A stretch of 64,000 bases of DNA from Cryptomeria japonica (GCF_030272615.1 NC_081413.1:551118136-551182135), one strand, 5' to 3'. Positions 10,865 through 21,230 are shown, counted from the stretch's first letter. A program made the numbers and translations. The notes: generated by a model from the letters alone, not told the origin.

Positions 10865-11718
10865 GCCTCGGCTCTTCATTTGTAAAGGCTAATAGAAAAT
10901 AGAGAATAGAAGATAGATAGTCAGTAGTTAGAAGGTGGATAGTCAGTTGATAGAATAGCAATTAGAGTAGAATAGGAGGACGAGGCAAGAAATTGTTGCC
11001 ATTGATTGTAAACAAACTCCATTTTCATTGAAGTAATGGTGAAGTGTGTCGTTTCTTGCAATATGCATGGTTTCTTGTTGAATCTTCAATTCTAGATGGT
11101 AGATGATTAGATCGAATGAAGGAAATTGTTGAATGCACCTGTGTGGGATCCGTTTAATCCATACCACTAGCCTCTTATTGATTGTAAGGACGCCTTGTGT
11201 GGTCAACTGGAATGAAATGAGCTTAATCTTAAGTCATTACACGTCCATTGTTCATGCATTATCTTGAATGGTGATCATTGTTAGATGGTGTACGATTTGA
11301 ACATATTGGAAGCATCCCTTAGAAGATCGCACTGAGTTGGCCTGATGGTGAGACCCAGCCAGTAGGAATCCACCTAGTCATTCATCCATCTTCTCACATT
11401 CTAGGTAGTAGAGTAGACTTCCTGAACCTTGCATCTTTTGCCATTTGTTTGTCTTCCAGTTAGTTAGTAGGACTTGTGATTCCAGCAAATCAGACGTTCA
11501 GGTCATTGAGTGTAAGTCCCCTTGTGATTCCAGCAAAATCACATCATACCACAAAGAGCTTATCCACACGTAGAGATCCTACAGTAAAGAACCTTGAAGT
11601 CATCCCAATTGATCCTTTTTGCGACATCTTCAGCATTCAGAGACTTTATTCAAGAGAGGATAAGGTACCTTTAGGTATTTTATTCTGTGTTTGGTTGTGT
11701 ACAAAATACACATCAACA

Positions 11719-11996
11719 GAACTCCATACTGAGTGAAGATTTCTTCATATAAAAATTCTGCTACCTTATTATCTCTGGCATGCTTGAAGGCTTTGACCTC
11801 TACCCATTTAGTGACATAGTTGGTACAAACAAGAATGTATGACTGACCATTTGATGATGGATCAATTGGCCCAACAAAGTCTAAGCCCCATTTGTCAAAT
11901 GGTGTAACAATCACTTGGGGGTGTAAAGGCATTTCATCAGACCGAGTTGGTCTTCCCATTCTTTTACATCTGTCACATTTCCTGGTGTATTTGACT
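11719..11996 (-). pseudogene. Gypsy integrase, N-terminal core fragment
   Basis: The minus-strand frame reads the cysteine pair of the HHCC zinc-binding region (C-x2-C in KCDRCKRMGRPT) and then the start of the catalytic core. WGLDFVGPI carries the first catalytic Asp, followed by YILVCTNYVTKWVE and EFLYEEIFTQYG. At 11719 the frame runs into the solo LTR; the rest is at 7629-6985. The His pair of the zinc finger lies on the other side of the hAT-type insertion, near 13150. The TSD of that insertion, ATTTGACT, is 11989-11996. Confidence 0.85.
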
Positions 11997-12249
11997 CATA
12001 GAAACGGGACTCGCTCGGACTCGCCTAAACTCGGCGAGTTCGAGTCCGAGTCATGCTCGCCGAGTCTCTGGGACTCGGCTACTGGCTGGGTTAGTAAAAT
12101 GACAAAAAAATACTTTTTAAAAAGTTTTTTTTAAATGAATGGTATCGTGTTTGTTCACTACAACCTTCGCCTGAGAATGAGAAAATTAGGGTTACAACAT
12201 GTCAGGCAATAGAAAAATAACACCTGACGCCTTTATTAAATAATAAGTT

Positions 12250-12345
12250 TTTTTGGCCTCGCGGGGCACTGCCCCTTGACCCCGCAAGGGGCGATGCCCC
12301 TTGACCCCACCTTGGGGGCGCTACCCCCAAACCCCCGTCAAAAAA
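12250..12345 (+). repeat. GC-rich palindromic cluster
   Basis: Repeated GGGGC/GCCCC blocks, including CCCCTTGACCCC twice and its near-complement CAAGGGGCGATGCCCCTTG, alternate over about 90 bp and can fold into several competing hairpins. The composition differs sharply from the AT-rich surroundings. It lies within the hAT-type element just upstream of its residual reading frame. Confidence 0.7.
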
Positions 12346-12346
12346 T

Positions 12347-12640
12347 ATGGGGGGAAACTACGTCAATAGAAGGAGGGAAAATTTAAGTTCCGAGTCTGAC
12401 ACTGATTGGATCGACCAGGTAGATATAGAGGCTGAGACTGTAGCCATGGCAGAGGAGGAGCAGAGAGCACGAGCACAGATAAGAGATTTAGAGGCAGATA
12501 GTGACACGGATGTTCTTGATGTTGGTGAGCATGGCATGGTGTCATGGGTAGCAGCTATGGTTGTCGAATCATCCAGGACCTACCTTAGACGCCTTCGCAG
12601 GGGGCCGGGGCCAGAGGGTGCAGGCTCCTCTGAGCCATAG
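12347..12640 (+). pseudogene. Acidic remnant ORF in hAT-type element
   Basis: A 97-codon frame, with basic residues at the N-terminus, then an acidic middle containing SESDTDWIDQVDIEAE and a second SDTD, and an Arg/Gly/Pro-rich tail. Many hAT transposases end in acidic tails after the dimerisation domain, so this may be the last exon of a deleted transposase. No catalytic or zinc-binding motif is visible, so the assignment is only inferred from context. Confidence 0.35.
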
Positions 12641-13049
12641 GCTTGTAGTTGTATTTACCTTTGGTATTTGTATGAAACATTTGATGATGATCATATGATG
12701 ACATGGATTTTTTATTCCATGAGTTTTGTAATATTGTATACATTTGACAATATTTATATATCTATGTTTGTTATTTCCTTCAGCTACAATTTGCGTTTAT
12801 GCTTATGTGATTGATGTATACTTGTGTATGTAATCAAATGAACCGTTTTTGATGATGTTATTGCGTCTTTAAGGTGTATTCAATAAAGGGTGCCTGAAAC
12901 AAGTTTTAAATCTTTAAAAATCTCTAAATTTCTTGTTTTTCACTTTCCCGAGTCCAGCCGAGTCTGGAGCCGAGTCTGACGCCGAGTCCCGAGTCCGAGT
13001 CCGAGTTGGCCTTGTCGAGTCCGAGCCGAGTCCGAGTCCCGTTTCTTTG

Positions 13050-14607
13050 ATTTGACTGCATCCTTGTGCAAGGTTGGCCAATAATACCCTATAGTCAATA
13101 TCTTGAGAGCTGTTCTTTTGGCAGCAAAGTGACCTCAACAAGGTTCATCATGACAGGCGTGAAGTATATCATATGTCTCATCTTCTTTAACACACTGCCT
13201 CATAACTTGATCTGGCCCTATATAAAATAAACAATCTGCTATCCATGAGAAGTTGAAACTCTTTTCTACCAGCAATCTTTTTTCTTCTGGTAAGAAATGA
13301 GGAGGTATCTTGTTAGCTGCTAGGTAGTTAGCTATGTCAGCATACCATGGATTGTTCAAATTGATGGAAAACAAATGCTCGTCTGGAAAAGAATCATCAA
13401 TAACTTCAGGGTTGTCTGGTGTTTGAATTCTAAACAGAAAATCTGCCACTACATTTGTTTTACCTGGTTTATCTATGATAGTAATGTCAAATTCTTGCAT
13501 CAACAACAACCATCTTGCCAATCTACGTGTAATGGAGCTTTTGTTCATGAGGTACTTGATGGCTGCATGATCAGTATGCACAAATATTTGATAACCTGTT
13601 ATATAGTGCCTGAACTTATTGAGGGCATAGATGATAGCTAATGTTTCCTTTTCAGTGACAGTATAATTCAGTTCTGGTCCTTGCAAATTTTTACTGATAT
13701 AATAAATTGCATTTTCCAAAACTCCTTGCTTCTGCCCCAAAACTGCTCCTATTGCAAAATCGGATGCATCTATATGAATGTGAAAAGGAATTGACCAATT
13801 AGGGCCTTTAAGCATAGGGGCCTGAGTTAAGGCTCCTTTTAGTTTAGAAAATGCCTCTTCACAAGCAGCTGTCCATTCAAACTCAACATCCTTTGTTAAT
13901 AGAGAATACAATGGTCCTGCTATTTGACTAAAGTCCTTGATAAATCTCCTATAGTACCCTGCATGGCCTAAAAAACTTCTTACATCCTTTTGTTTTGCAG
14001 GGGCAGGAAAAGCAAGTATTACTTCAATTTTAGCTGGATCTACCTGAATACCTGATTGAGAAATATGATGGCCCAACACTATTCCTTCTTGCATCATCAT
14101 AAAACATTTTTCACTGTTGAGGGATAAATTGTGATCTTCACACCGCTGCAACACTTTGGTCAGATTTTGTAATGCCTCCTTAAAGGTAGTTCCATAAGCA
14201 GTAAAATCATCCATGTAAATTTCCATACAATCATGGGATATGTCTGAAAATATATTGAGGACAGCCCTTTGAAAGGTTGTAGGAGCATTACATAAACCAA
14301 AAGGGAGAACTGAATAGGCATGTGTGCCTCAGGGACAGGTAAAGGTGGTCTTTTCCTGATCTTCCGGAGCTATCCTGATCTGATTATAACCACTAAACCC
14401 ATCCAAAAATGAAAAGTATTGCTTACCTGCTAGAGAATCTAACACTTGATCTATGAATGGACGTGGGAAGTGATCCTTCTTGGTAGCAGTGTTGAGCTCC
14501 CTATAGTCCACACAAACTCTCCATTTGCCTCCTTTCTTTGGAACTATAACCAGGGGAGAAACCCATTGACTGTTTGGAATAGGGTGAATGAATCCTGCAT
14601 TAAGCAA
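13050..14607 (-). pseudogene. Gypsy reverse transcriptase, RNase H and integrase zinc finger
   Basis: The minus-strand frame from 14607 starts with the N-terminal RT block (WVSPLVIVPKKGGKWRVCVDYR), then the LDGFSGYNQI palm motif. One in-frame TGA at 14331-14329 replaces the Trp usually found in TCPWGTHAY. The same frame resumes and reaches the catalytic YMDD box at about 14210, then LGH and FLGHAGYYRRFIKDFS. RNase H follows with its acidic residues in HIDASDFAIGAVL, EKETLAIIYAL and HTDHAAIKYL. A TGA near 13137 interrupts the integrase HHCC finger (HDEPC). The frame then meets the 8-bp duplication of the hAT-type insertion at 13057. It would copy element RNA into DNA inside virus-like particles if intact. 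Confidence 0.9.
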
Positions 14608-15099
14608 CTTTTGTAGTTCCTCTTTAACTATTTCCCTTAAAGCAGGATTAATCCTTTGCTGAGGCTGTCTAATTGGTTTACAATCTTCTCTGATATAAAT
14701 CCTATGGACAATGTAGGATTTAATCCCTTCATGTCATGATAATCCCATGCGAAGGCTTGTTGTTGGGCTTTGAGTAATTTTGTTAATGACAATCTTTGAT
14801 CTGCTACTAATTGACTATTGATATTTAGATTTCTTCCTGCGGCAACCTCTATTCGAGTTACTGACTCAACATTAGATATTTCAGACAGACAAGAGGTTTG
14901 AATCTCCTGTGGTAGCAATGTGTGAAATATGTCTGTGGCTGCAGGAGAATCTAAAGAGCCTGTAGATGGAAGAAGAGTGTGCAGAGGACTTACTGGTATA
15001 CCCATGACTGTTGAGCTGCTCCATAATGATTTCTTATGATGTTAGAGAGTACTGTATCATCCTCTTGAAGTGCTATGAATGGTTCCCTTGCTAACATCA
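14608..15099 (-). pseudogene. Gypsy protease-RT linker
   Basis: A poorly conserved linker; minus-strand frame 15005-14637 is open for 122 codons but is frameshifted relative to the RT frame that begins at 14607. The string QQQAFAWDYHDMKGLNP is the recognisable part; plant gypsy elements usually have an AWSYEDMPGIDP-like motif just upstream of RT. No catalytic function is expected of this part. Confidence 0.7.
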
Positions 15100-15746
15100 T
15101 TAGTTGTTGAACAAAATTAATTTCTCTGCTTCTTCTCCTATGCTTGGCCATACTACTTGCTCTTGATCAAGTTGTGGTTGTGCTGAAGAATAGAGTGCAA
15201 GTGTTTTAGTAGTAATACCATCTGAAATTGTCATATCCCCTAATCTGCAACCTATGTATTCCTCAGCTGTTGCAAGCCAAGGTCTTCCCAATATGATTGG
15301 ATATCCACCCAATGTAGCCTTAGGAGAGAGTATTATAAAATCAGCCGGGTATTCCCAAGAATCTAATGTGACAACAATATTTCAACCATCCCTTCAGGCC
15401 GAACAATAGAGCTATCAACAAGCTGTAGGACCGTTGGAGTTGATCTAAGACTAGTAATGCTGAGTTGCTGCATGACATCCTTAGTCATCACATTTATGGC
15501 TGCTCCTAGATCTATCAAGGCATTTTTAATTTGAGTTCCATTAATAACTACCTTCACAATAGGGCTATCTGGGTCAGCATATTTAGGGACATCAATTTTT
15601 CCTAACATAATATCAGCCAATTGTCCTACTACATGCACTGTTTTTGGTCCTTTTTCTTTCTCCCAGGTTTCTAAGACATGCCTCCTTAATAGATTTTCCA
15701 TATATGAGAATGTCCTTAATAGCTTGAAATAGTGGGATCTTGACAC
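15100..15746 (-). pseudogene. Gypsy aspartic protease
   Basis: Retropepsin-like region in two pieces. The first (15746-15363) contains NALIDLGAAINVM, corresponding to the catalytic D-S/T-G-A of retropepsins with Leu at the second position, as in many Athila/Tat proteases. The second (15312-15100) contains GYPIILGRPWLATA, the conserved ILGRPFL motif near the protease C-terminus. The two are in different frames, so at least one indel lies between 15363 and 15312. It would process the Gag-Pol polyprotein. Confidence 0.8.
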
Positions 15747-15794
15747 ACATGTTTTAGCTGATCAATAAGATCAAAAGCTATATCATCCTGCTGC

Positions 15795-17586
15795 CTAGAC
15801 ACCTCTACCTGCAATCTTTGAGGAAACGGGGGGGGTTCTTTCATGTGTGTCTGAAGTTTCAGACTGATGAACTTGCTCAGGGTTTCCAAGTTTATTAGGT
15901 GTTGTGTCTTGAGCAATCTCCTCAAATGGCAATTCTATTATGACTGGAGGAGATGGAGTAGGTAGTGTTGTTCCTGACCGTAAGTGAATATCACTTATAT
16001 TGAGAGAGTATGCAAGATAGTTATTAGGATCAGTCGAAAAAACTTGCTGTTGCTGCTGGGGTTTGTTTTTTGGATTTGGCACAGGCTGAGTTGGTAGTTG
16101 GGTCGGCTTGGATGGAGTGGCATTAGGGGTTGGTGGCATTAAAGCCGACTGTTGGGACTGTTGTTGTGGCTGCAGGAAACCTGATGATTGGTTTGCCCAT
16201 TGCTGTCCTCCCCTCCATTGCGGTGACTGTTGCCAGTTACCTTGAGGAGGTGACCAATTCCCTTGTGGCTGCTGCCATTGAGATGGACTCTAATAATTAG
16301 GCCAAGGGTTTTGAGAGTTATTCCAAGATTGAGGATTATAATTTCCAAAATTTTGGGAGTATGGAGGTTGCCACTGATTGTTTTGTGAATTGAAGTTCAT
16401 ATAAGGATTAGAAAATAACAATGGATCTTGTGGCATTCCTTGTCTTGGAGGCCAAGGCCTTCGTTGTGCAACATAAAAGAGTTGTTCATCATCTCCATAG
16501 ATAGGCTTGAAATCTGGGGAGCTTTGCTGGCTATCAATTTTAGCTAGCAGTTTACATCTACAGTCCTTCTTCTTTTGTCGACAGTGAGGACAAAATTCAA
16601 GAAGCATAGCCTCTGCTTCCTCATGCTTCTTCCTTGCTTGAAGTGTAGCCAATTGAGTAGCCATATTATTAATTATATCCTCTTTAAAGTCCTTTAATAG
16701 ATGAGTTATTTCCATTCTTGAAACTGTTGTGGATGACTTTACAATTGAAGAACTAGGCCTATAGTGTCTTCCCTTCTTGGTTGCAGCTCTGGAGTACTTT
16801 TAACAGATTTGTCTGATGTCATCCCATTGAACTTGAGTAATATCTCCTCCTCCCATGAGATCTAAGGAGTCAACACAATCCTCGTTGATTCCCCTTAGAA
16901 AGATCAACTTCATAGAATCTTCACCCAGAGTGCTATGCTTGGATTTTCTGACACTAAACAAAAACCTCTCCAAATAGTCTTCCAGGCTTTCATCTTCTTT
17001 TTGTGTCATCCTGAAGATATCATCACCATGTCGGTCCATTCCCCTGCAATAGTCTTTATACTTATCCAAGAAGTTTGTCTTCATCTCCTCCTAGGTAGTG
17101 ATTACATCCCTTCCTAGACTCATAAACCATCTCAGGGCAGCTTCTTTCAAAGTAGCAGGGAATAACTTAAGTTTATGGGCATCAATGGTATAATCATAAC
17201 TTCTGCAAAGGATATCAAATATAAACAGAAAGGTATCCAGATCTTCTATTACAAAGCCATGAAATTTTGGAAGAGAAGAAGCTGGTATGTTCTTCAAATT
17301 TGTATTATCATGCTGGCCAGGAATGGGAAACTCTAATGTCGGGTTTTATAGGTGGAGGTGGAGCATTTGCCGCCATTGGTCTCTGATAAAGGACTAGAGG
17401 TAAAATGTTTTGTTCAGGGGGTTCGTTCAGGAAGTCTAGGTCTCCTTCTGACAAATTAAAAACACCTTTATTTGGCACATAAGTTTCTGCAAAAGGGTTT
17501 ACTTCAGGTGCTTGATCTGATCTTATATCTTGAGTGGAATGCGAGGGAAGAAATCTTCCTAATGCATCTCTTCTCCTCCTATGCAT
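15795..17586 (-). pseudogene. Gypsy gag
   Basis: The minus-strand frame 17297-15795 is continuous except for stops at about 17090 (TAG where Trp is expected before EEMKTNF), 16802 and 16291. An N-terminal piece in another frame covers 17586-17308 and starts MHRRRRDALGRF. The capsid-like region has PKFHGF, LKLFPATLKEAALRWF and DESLEDYLERF, typical of the plant gag domain. A C-x2-C...C-x-C cluster (CPHCRQKKKDCRC) stands where a zinc knuckle is expected but is not a canonical CCHC. The C-terminal third is Gln/Asn/Pro-rich and includes SDIHLRSGTTLP, characteristic of the Athila/Tat gag-protease boundary. Confidence 0.85.
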
Positions 17587-17669
17587 GCAGATTAATGAAG
17601 AAAATTCAAAGAGCTAACTAAGAAAACTTAGAAAACTAATGGTTACAACAGGTTCTTAGCTTGGCACCA

Positions 17670-17687
17670 TCCCCAACAACGACGCCA
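17670..17687 (-). promoter_or_regulatory. Primer-binding site, tRNA-Asp type
   Basis: On the minus strand TGGCGTCGTTGTTGGGGA lies four bases inside the 5' LTR. The complement of the 3' end of plant tRNA-Asp is TGGCGCCGTTGCCGGGGA, so 15 of 18 positions match and all three differences are C to T. Confidence 0.8.
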
Positions 17688-17691
17688 AAAA

Positions 17692-18633
17692 TGTTGGTCC
17701 TTACAACCGGAATGGCAACTAGGTGATAAAACACAATTCAGAGATTGAATATCCTTGAATAGCTAGCTTTCCTGTAGCAAAGGCTCATTTACTTATCAAC
17801 CAGGGACGTAAACTTAAAATGGGCCAGCACTGTATGTGCACCAAGTTTATATCACAACCATTCTATATTACTGCAGAAAAGGAAATTCTTTAAAGTAAAC
17901 ACGCAAAATCTCAATGAACTAATACTTAATCTCACAACTGGAAATTACTTAAATAACTACTGTTAAATGATAATGTTCTGGCAAGCAACAGGAACTACTC
18001 TGCTACTGTGGCTACAGGAACAGACGATTGCTGAAACAACTATTACTGAAGAATGAAAACTAACTGGAACATACAAAGGATTACTCACCAAGTGGCCCCC
18101 CTTGAGTGAGTATCTCCAGAACTTTCAGATTACAATTGTTAAGTGTTCAAAATCACATTGATCTCTTTATTTCATCTTGACTGTGAAAAATACATAACAT
18201 TACCAAAAAACTATGTATTACAAATATTATAGTCGTTCTTCTCTACCATCCCCGAAAGGAGAGAGAGATCCCTTTATTTATAAGAAAACTTAAAACAGAC
18301 TCCTAACTGATCGACCACATTCCTACGGAATGGGCGAACAAGATTTATTAACAAAAGAAGAAGAAGAAGTCAGTGCAGGAAAACAGAACAACATCTGTCC
18401 TGCAGCTGAGAAAATATAGCAGGACTTGCTTCCTGGATCTAAGCTCCACTAAGAACAGTTATAAATGTTTCATAAATCATCCCGCCGAAGAACCAGTCAA
18501 GTGGCTTCGATCATTACTGCTTTTCTCTAACTGGGTCTGCATTGCGGCTATATACTTGGTGCTTCTTTAAACCGCCAATTAGTCTTTACTTCTCCTTTGT
18601 CGACCCTGCATCATGATATTAATGTGCACAACA
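17692..18633 (-). mobile_element. 5' LTR of the gypsy element, 942 bp
   Basis: Read on the minus strand it starts TGTTGTGCAC (18633) and ends GGACCAACA (17692), with inverted termini TGTTG...CAACA, directly next to the primer-binding site. A TATA box, TATAAATA, lies at about 18282-18275 on the minus strand. The right boundary is inferred from the terminal motif alone, since no second LTR is present for comparison. Confidence 0.7.
18271..18284 (-). promoter_or_regulatory. TATA box of the gypsy 5' LTR
   Basis: CTTATAAATAAAGG on the minus strand, about 350 bp into the LTR, followed by a purine-rich GATCTCTCTCTCC-like leader. It is the best promoter candidate for the gypsy element. Confidence 0.5.
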
Positions 18634-18873
18634 AACATGTGTATATACTAATGCTAACAAGATATAATGTAAACCATACTTAAGATTGATTTTAGATATT
18701 TGCATAGATAAATCATTTAAAACCATTATATGACATCCTCAAGTATACGTCAAATCAGTTTCAAAAACACTTAAAAGGTATGAACTAGGAGAGTATCATG
18801 ATCCAAATGTCATCTAATAACAAGACCTAGGCAGGAGTATTATAGCAAAAATCTATCAAAATTGAGACATTAT
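18634..18873. other. Junction between two LTR elements
   Basis: AT-rich sequence between the gypsy 5' LTR and the first position that aligns with the neighbouring LTR pair. It may hold the missing distal part of the 3' LTR in a form too diverged to recognise. Confidence 0.3.
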
Positions 18874-19487
18874 TTAGGCGCATCACTTGGGTCTTGTGAA
18901 TTTGGAAGGTTGGCTAACCTTCCTATTTGCAAGACATTAATACAAATTAAAAATAGATTTCTTAAAGGAAATCTGCTACAATAAATGTTAATAAATATCT
19001 CTTATAATCTTGAATAGTCTAATTAAATATTTCTTGAGCAACTTACTAGAATTATATATGCCTATGTATTGCTGGTTGCTTGATTTGTCATTATTGTTAT
19101 TCCTTGAAGGATTGATGAGTGAATGCTTAGTTGATACTTGAATGATTGACGATTTTATTTTTCAATGATTTGATGGTAGAATTGATGCTTGAATAGTTGA
19201 TGTTTGAATGATAAATGTTTGCATGATAGATGCTTGAATGATTGATATTAGTTTGATTAAATTGATGGAAGAATTGATTTTTAGTTTGTTTGCTTGATTC
19301 CTTTATTCCCTATTGATGATGAATGGATGATTGAATGATTTCCTTCAATTTGATGATTTGATATATTGGTGAATGATGATTGAATGAATGCTGAATTATT
19401 GAGTGATGAGTGATGATTGATTGAGTGATCCTTGAATGCTTGGAATGATCTCTCCTTTTATACTTGATTGGTGAAAGAGTCACCATC

Positions 19488-20686
19488 TGTAATGTCCCCA
19501 ACTCAAATCATGGGGATTGGTAGCACATTGATTGACCTTTCCTTGGATTATAAAAGAGGAAGAGGACTTAGAGCATCACTGGGTAAATATTGGAGTCTTT
19601 GGTGGCTTGTTCTCAATTCTAATCTCAAGTTGTGTGCACGTCTTTTTATGCAATTTAAGTGAACTTAAGTGATTTTAAGTTGTGGGCATGCCTTTTTATG
19701 CGATTTAAGTGAACTAAAGTGATTTTAAGTTGTGGGCATTTCTTGGCAACTTAAGTGACTCTTACCCAAAAGACTTAAATTGTCCCTTTTATGTACTTTA
19801 AGTGATTTTAAAAAAGTATGTGACAAAAACGCAAAGGGGGTGTGGGTTTTCAAGGAGCCTATTGACTTATTTTTAGGGTTTTAATGTGATGTATTGGATT
19901 AGAAGGTGGAAATCAAGGGTTGAGATTAATTTATCTCTTTAGGAGCTATTATAGAATTCTCTAGAGCTCTTTTAGAGTTCATTATGTTGTGAGTTTTCTA
20001 TCTAATGCTGCTGCAATCTTGGCTTAAGGTCTGAAACCCTTGAGTATCCCTGGTTTCAGAGAGACATGTGGGCTCCCCCTAGTCAGAAGGGTGTGTTTTG
20101 GTGGAAGAGATTTGGTTTGTGAAACACTAGCACATCATATTTTAGGGCTGAAATTGTTTATCAGGTTTGGAGACCGATTTAGAGGTGAAATTCAGAGTTA
20201 CAGGTTCAAATCTGGACTAACTACAGCAAGGTATCTTCGTATTTTTGAGCATCATTGAGGACAGCATCAGAAAGTTAAAGTTTATCAGAGCTAGCACTGG
20301 TTTATTGGGAGTTTGTCAAGGTCAGCTAGGGTTTGAAGTCTTTTTTGAGGATAGCTAGGGTTAGAAGATAAATTCTGAGGTATTTTGTATCTAAAATCTG
20401 CATACTTTATTCTTCTTTATCTAAAAAAATTAAGTAAAAAATCCTTGTGTTCATTTCTGGAATTTCTCAGCAGAAATAAAATAATTTTTTGTACTCTTTC
20501 TAGGGTCAGTATTACTCAGAAATTTATCTATTTTAGTAGAAAAAAATCAGTTTTGTAGTCTGATTATAAATCTGATTTTATGGTAAAAATTCTTGTATGC
20601 AAATATAGTTTCAGATTTAGGTTTTTTTGTGCTCTAATTTTGGAAATATTGTTATTTTTATGGTATCCCTATTTGGGGATAATACA
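19488..20686 (+). mobile_element. Solo LTR, 1,199 bp, TSD CCATC
   Basis: Starts TGTAATGTCCCC and ends GGGGATAATACA, near-perfect inverted termini, with the 5-bp duplication CCATC at 19483-19487 and 20687-20691. The empty site in the sister LTR near 25960 confirms insertion. TATAAAAG about 60 bp into the LTR (near 19549) suggests the plus orientation, although that would leave a very short U3. Confidence 0.9.
19627..19776 (+). repeat. 50-bp tandem repeat in solo LTR
   Basis: Units start at 19627, 19677 and 19727 with the string AAGTTGTGGGCATGCC and a downstream ATTTAAGTGAACTAAAGTG. The first two are complete and about 88% alike, the third degenerates after 20 bp. Confidence 0.8.
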
Positions 20687-21230
20687 CCATCTTTCATAAG
20701 AATTGAGTCACCACTTTTTGTTGCTGCCTTTAAGAATAATAAATCATTTTCCAAATTGATTTTCCTTGGATGTCATCCTCAAATGAAATCTTCTCCCCTT
20801 TATATCTTCCAATGTGAGGGAGAGTCACATCTCTTCAATGGTCACAACCTTTCACAATTACCACCCTTTGAAATTGTTCAACCTTTCATAGTTTCTGCCC
20901 TTTAAAGTGTCACAACCTTTATTAATTATCACTCTTTGAAAGAGTTACAACCCTTCATTTCTGTCCTTTGAAAGAGTCACTTCCTTATTTTCTTCCCGTT
21001 CCTTTCTTCTTTCGTTAATCCTTCCTTAGTTCCCATGGTCCATTCTTTCTTCCTTCCTCCATATCCCCTTTCAAATGAACTTTTATCCCTTTTATGTCTC
21101 ATGTTTGAGGGAGTCACGACTCTTCATTTTAGGCCTCTTGACCATTCATTAAACTTAATTAAATGTTAACTATATTATATTTTATTTTAATTTTATTATT
21201 AAATCCTATTTCAAAAAAGGGGACATGACA

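Larger units (their letters stand above)
7630..11718 (+). mobile_element. Giant solo LTR, 4,089 bp, TSD GAACT
   Basis: Begins TGTTGTGACC and ends CACATCAACA, so the termini are inverted (TGTTG...CAACA) as in retroviral-type LTRs. It is flanked by the exact 5-bp duplication GAACT (7625-7629 and 11719-11723). Removing it and one GAACT rejoins the gypsy integrase frame between FTQYG and PRETVTDQG, which independently confirms both boundaries. The first about 45 bp align closely with the start of the 3.2-kb solo LTR at 32920-29750 (minus), and the promoter and 3' part align with it too. The upstream half is occupied by a phased array of GC-rich hairpins. TATA is at 10858, leaving about 860 bp of R-U5. 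Short open frames at 10205-10539 lie in it and are not supported as genes. Confidence 0.9.
11997..13049. mobile_element. Non-autonomous hAT-type element, TSD ATTTGACT
   Basis: A 1,053-bp insertion flanked by perfect 8-bp duplications ATTTGACT (11989-11996, 13050-13057), the hallmark length for hAT. Terminal inverted repeats are CATAGAAACGGGACTCG on the left and CAAAGAAACGGGACTCG read inward from the right, 16 of 17 matching. Both subterminal zones are packed with ACTCG/CGAGT and CCGAGTC units in both orientations. The target is the gypsy frame between RNase H and integrase (AVK of one half joins to KYTRKC of the other). The interior has a GC-rich hairpin cluster and a short acidic reading frame, so it appears to be a deletion derivative rather than a simple MITE. 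Confidence 0.9.
5226..18633 (-). mobile_element. Athila/Tat-like Ty3/gypsy retrotransposon, nested and 3'-truncated
   Basis: A minus-strand element whose parts appear in canonical order from high to low coordinates: 5' LTR, tRNA-Asp-type primer site, gag, protease, RT, RNase H, integrase and an extra ORF downstream of pol. The order RT-RNase H-integrase defines Ty3/gypsy. The absence of a chromodomain, the Gln-rich gag-protease linker containing HLRSG and the C-terminal integrase motif NGHRLR point to the Athila/Tat side. Two insertions split integrase and the RNase H-integrase junction, and a third splits the extra ORF. No copy of the LTR is seen beyond 5226, so the 3' LTR is missing or displaced. 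All coding parts carry stops. Confidence 0.85.
18874..21230 (-). mobile_element. 3' LTR of non-coding element, interrupted
   Basis: Aligns with 25340-26546 over its whole uninterrupted length, including an internal tract of TGAATGAT-type short repeats and several repeats of CCTTTGAAAGAGTCACAACC. It ends on the plus strand with AAAAAAGGGGACATGACA. A 1,199-bp solo LTR sits in it; the 5' LTR copy shows the uninterrupted site (GAGTCACCACCTTTCAT). About 640 bp present at the low end of the 5' LTR have no clear counterpart here. Confidence 0.7.
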
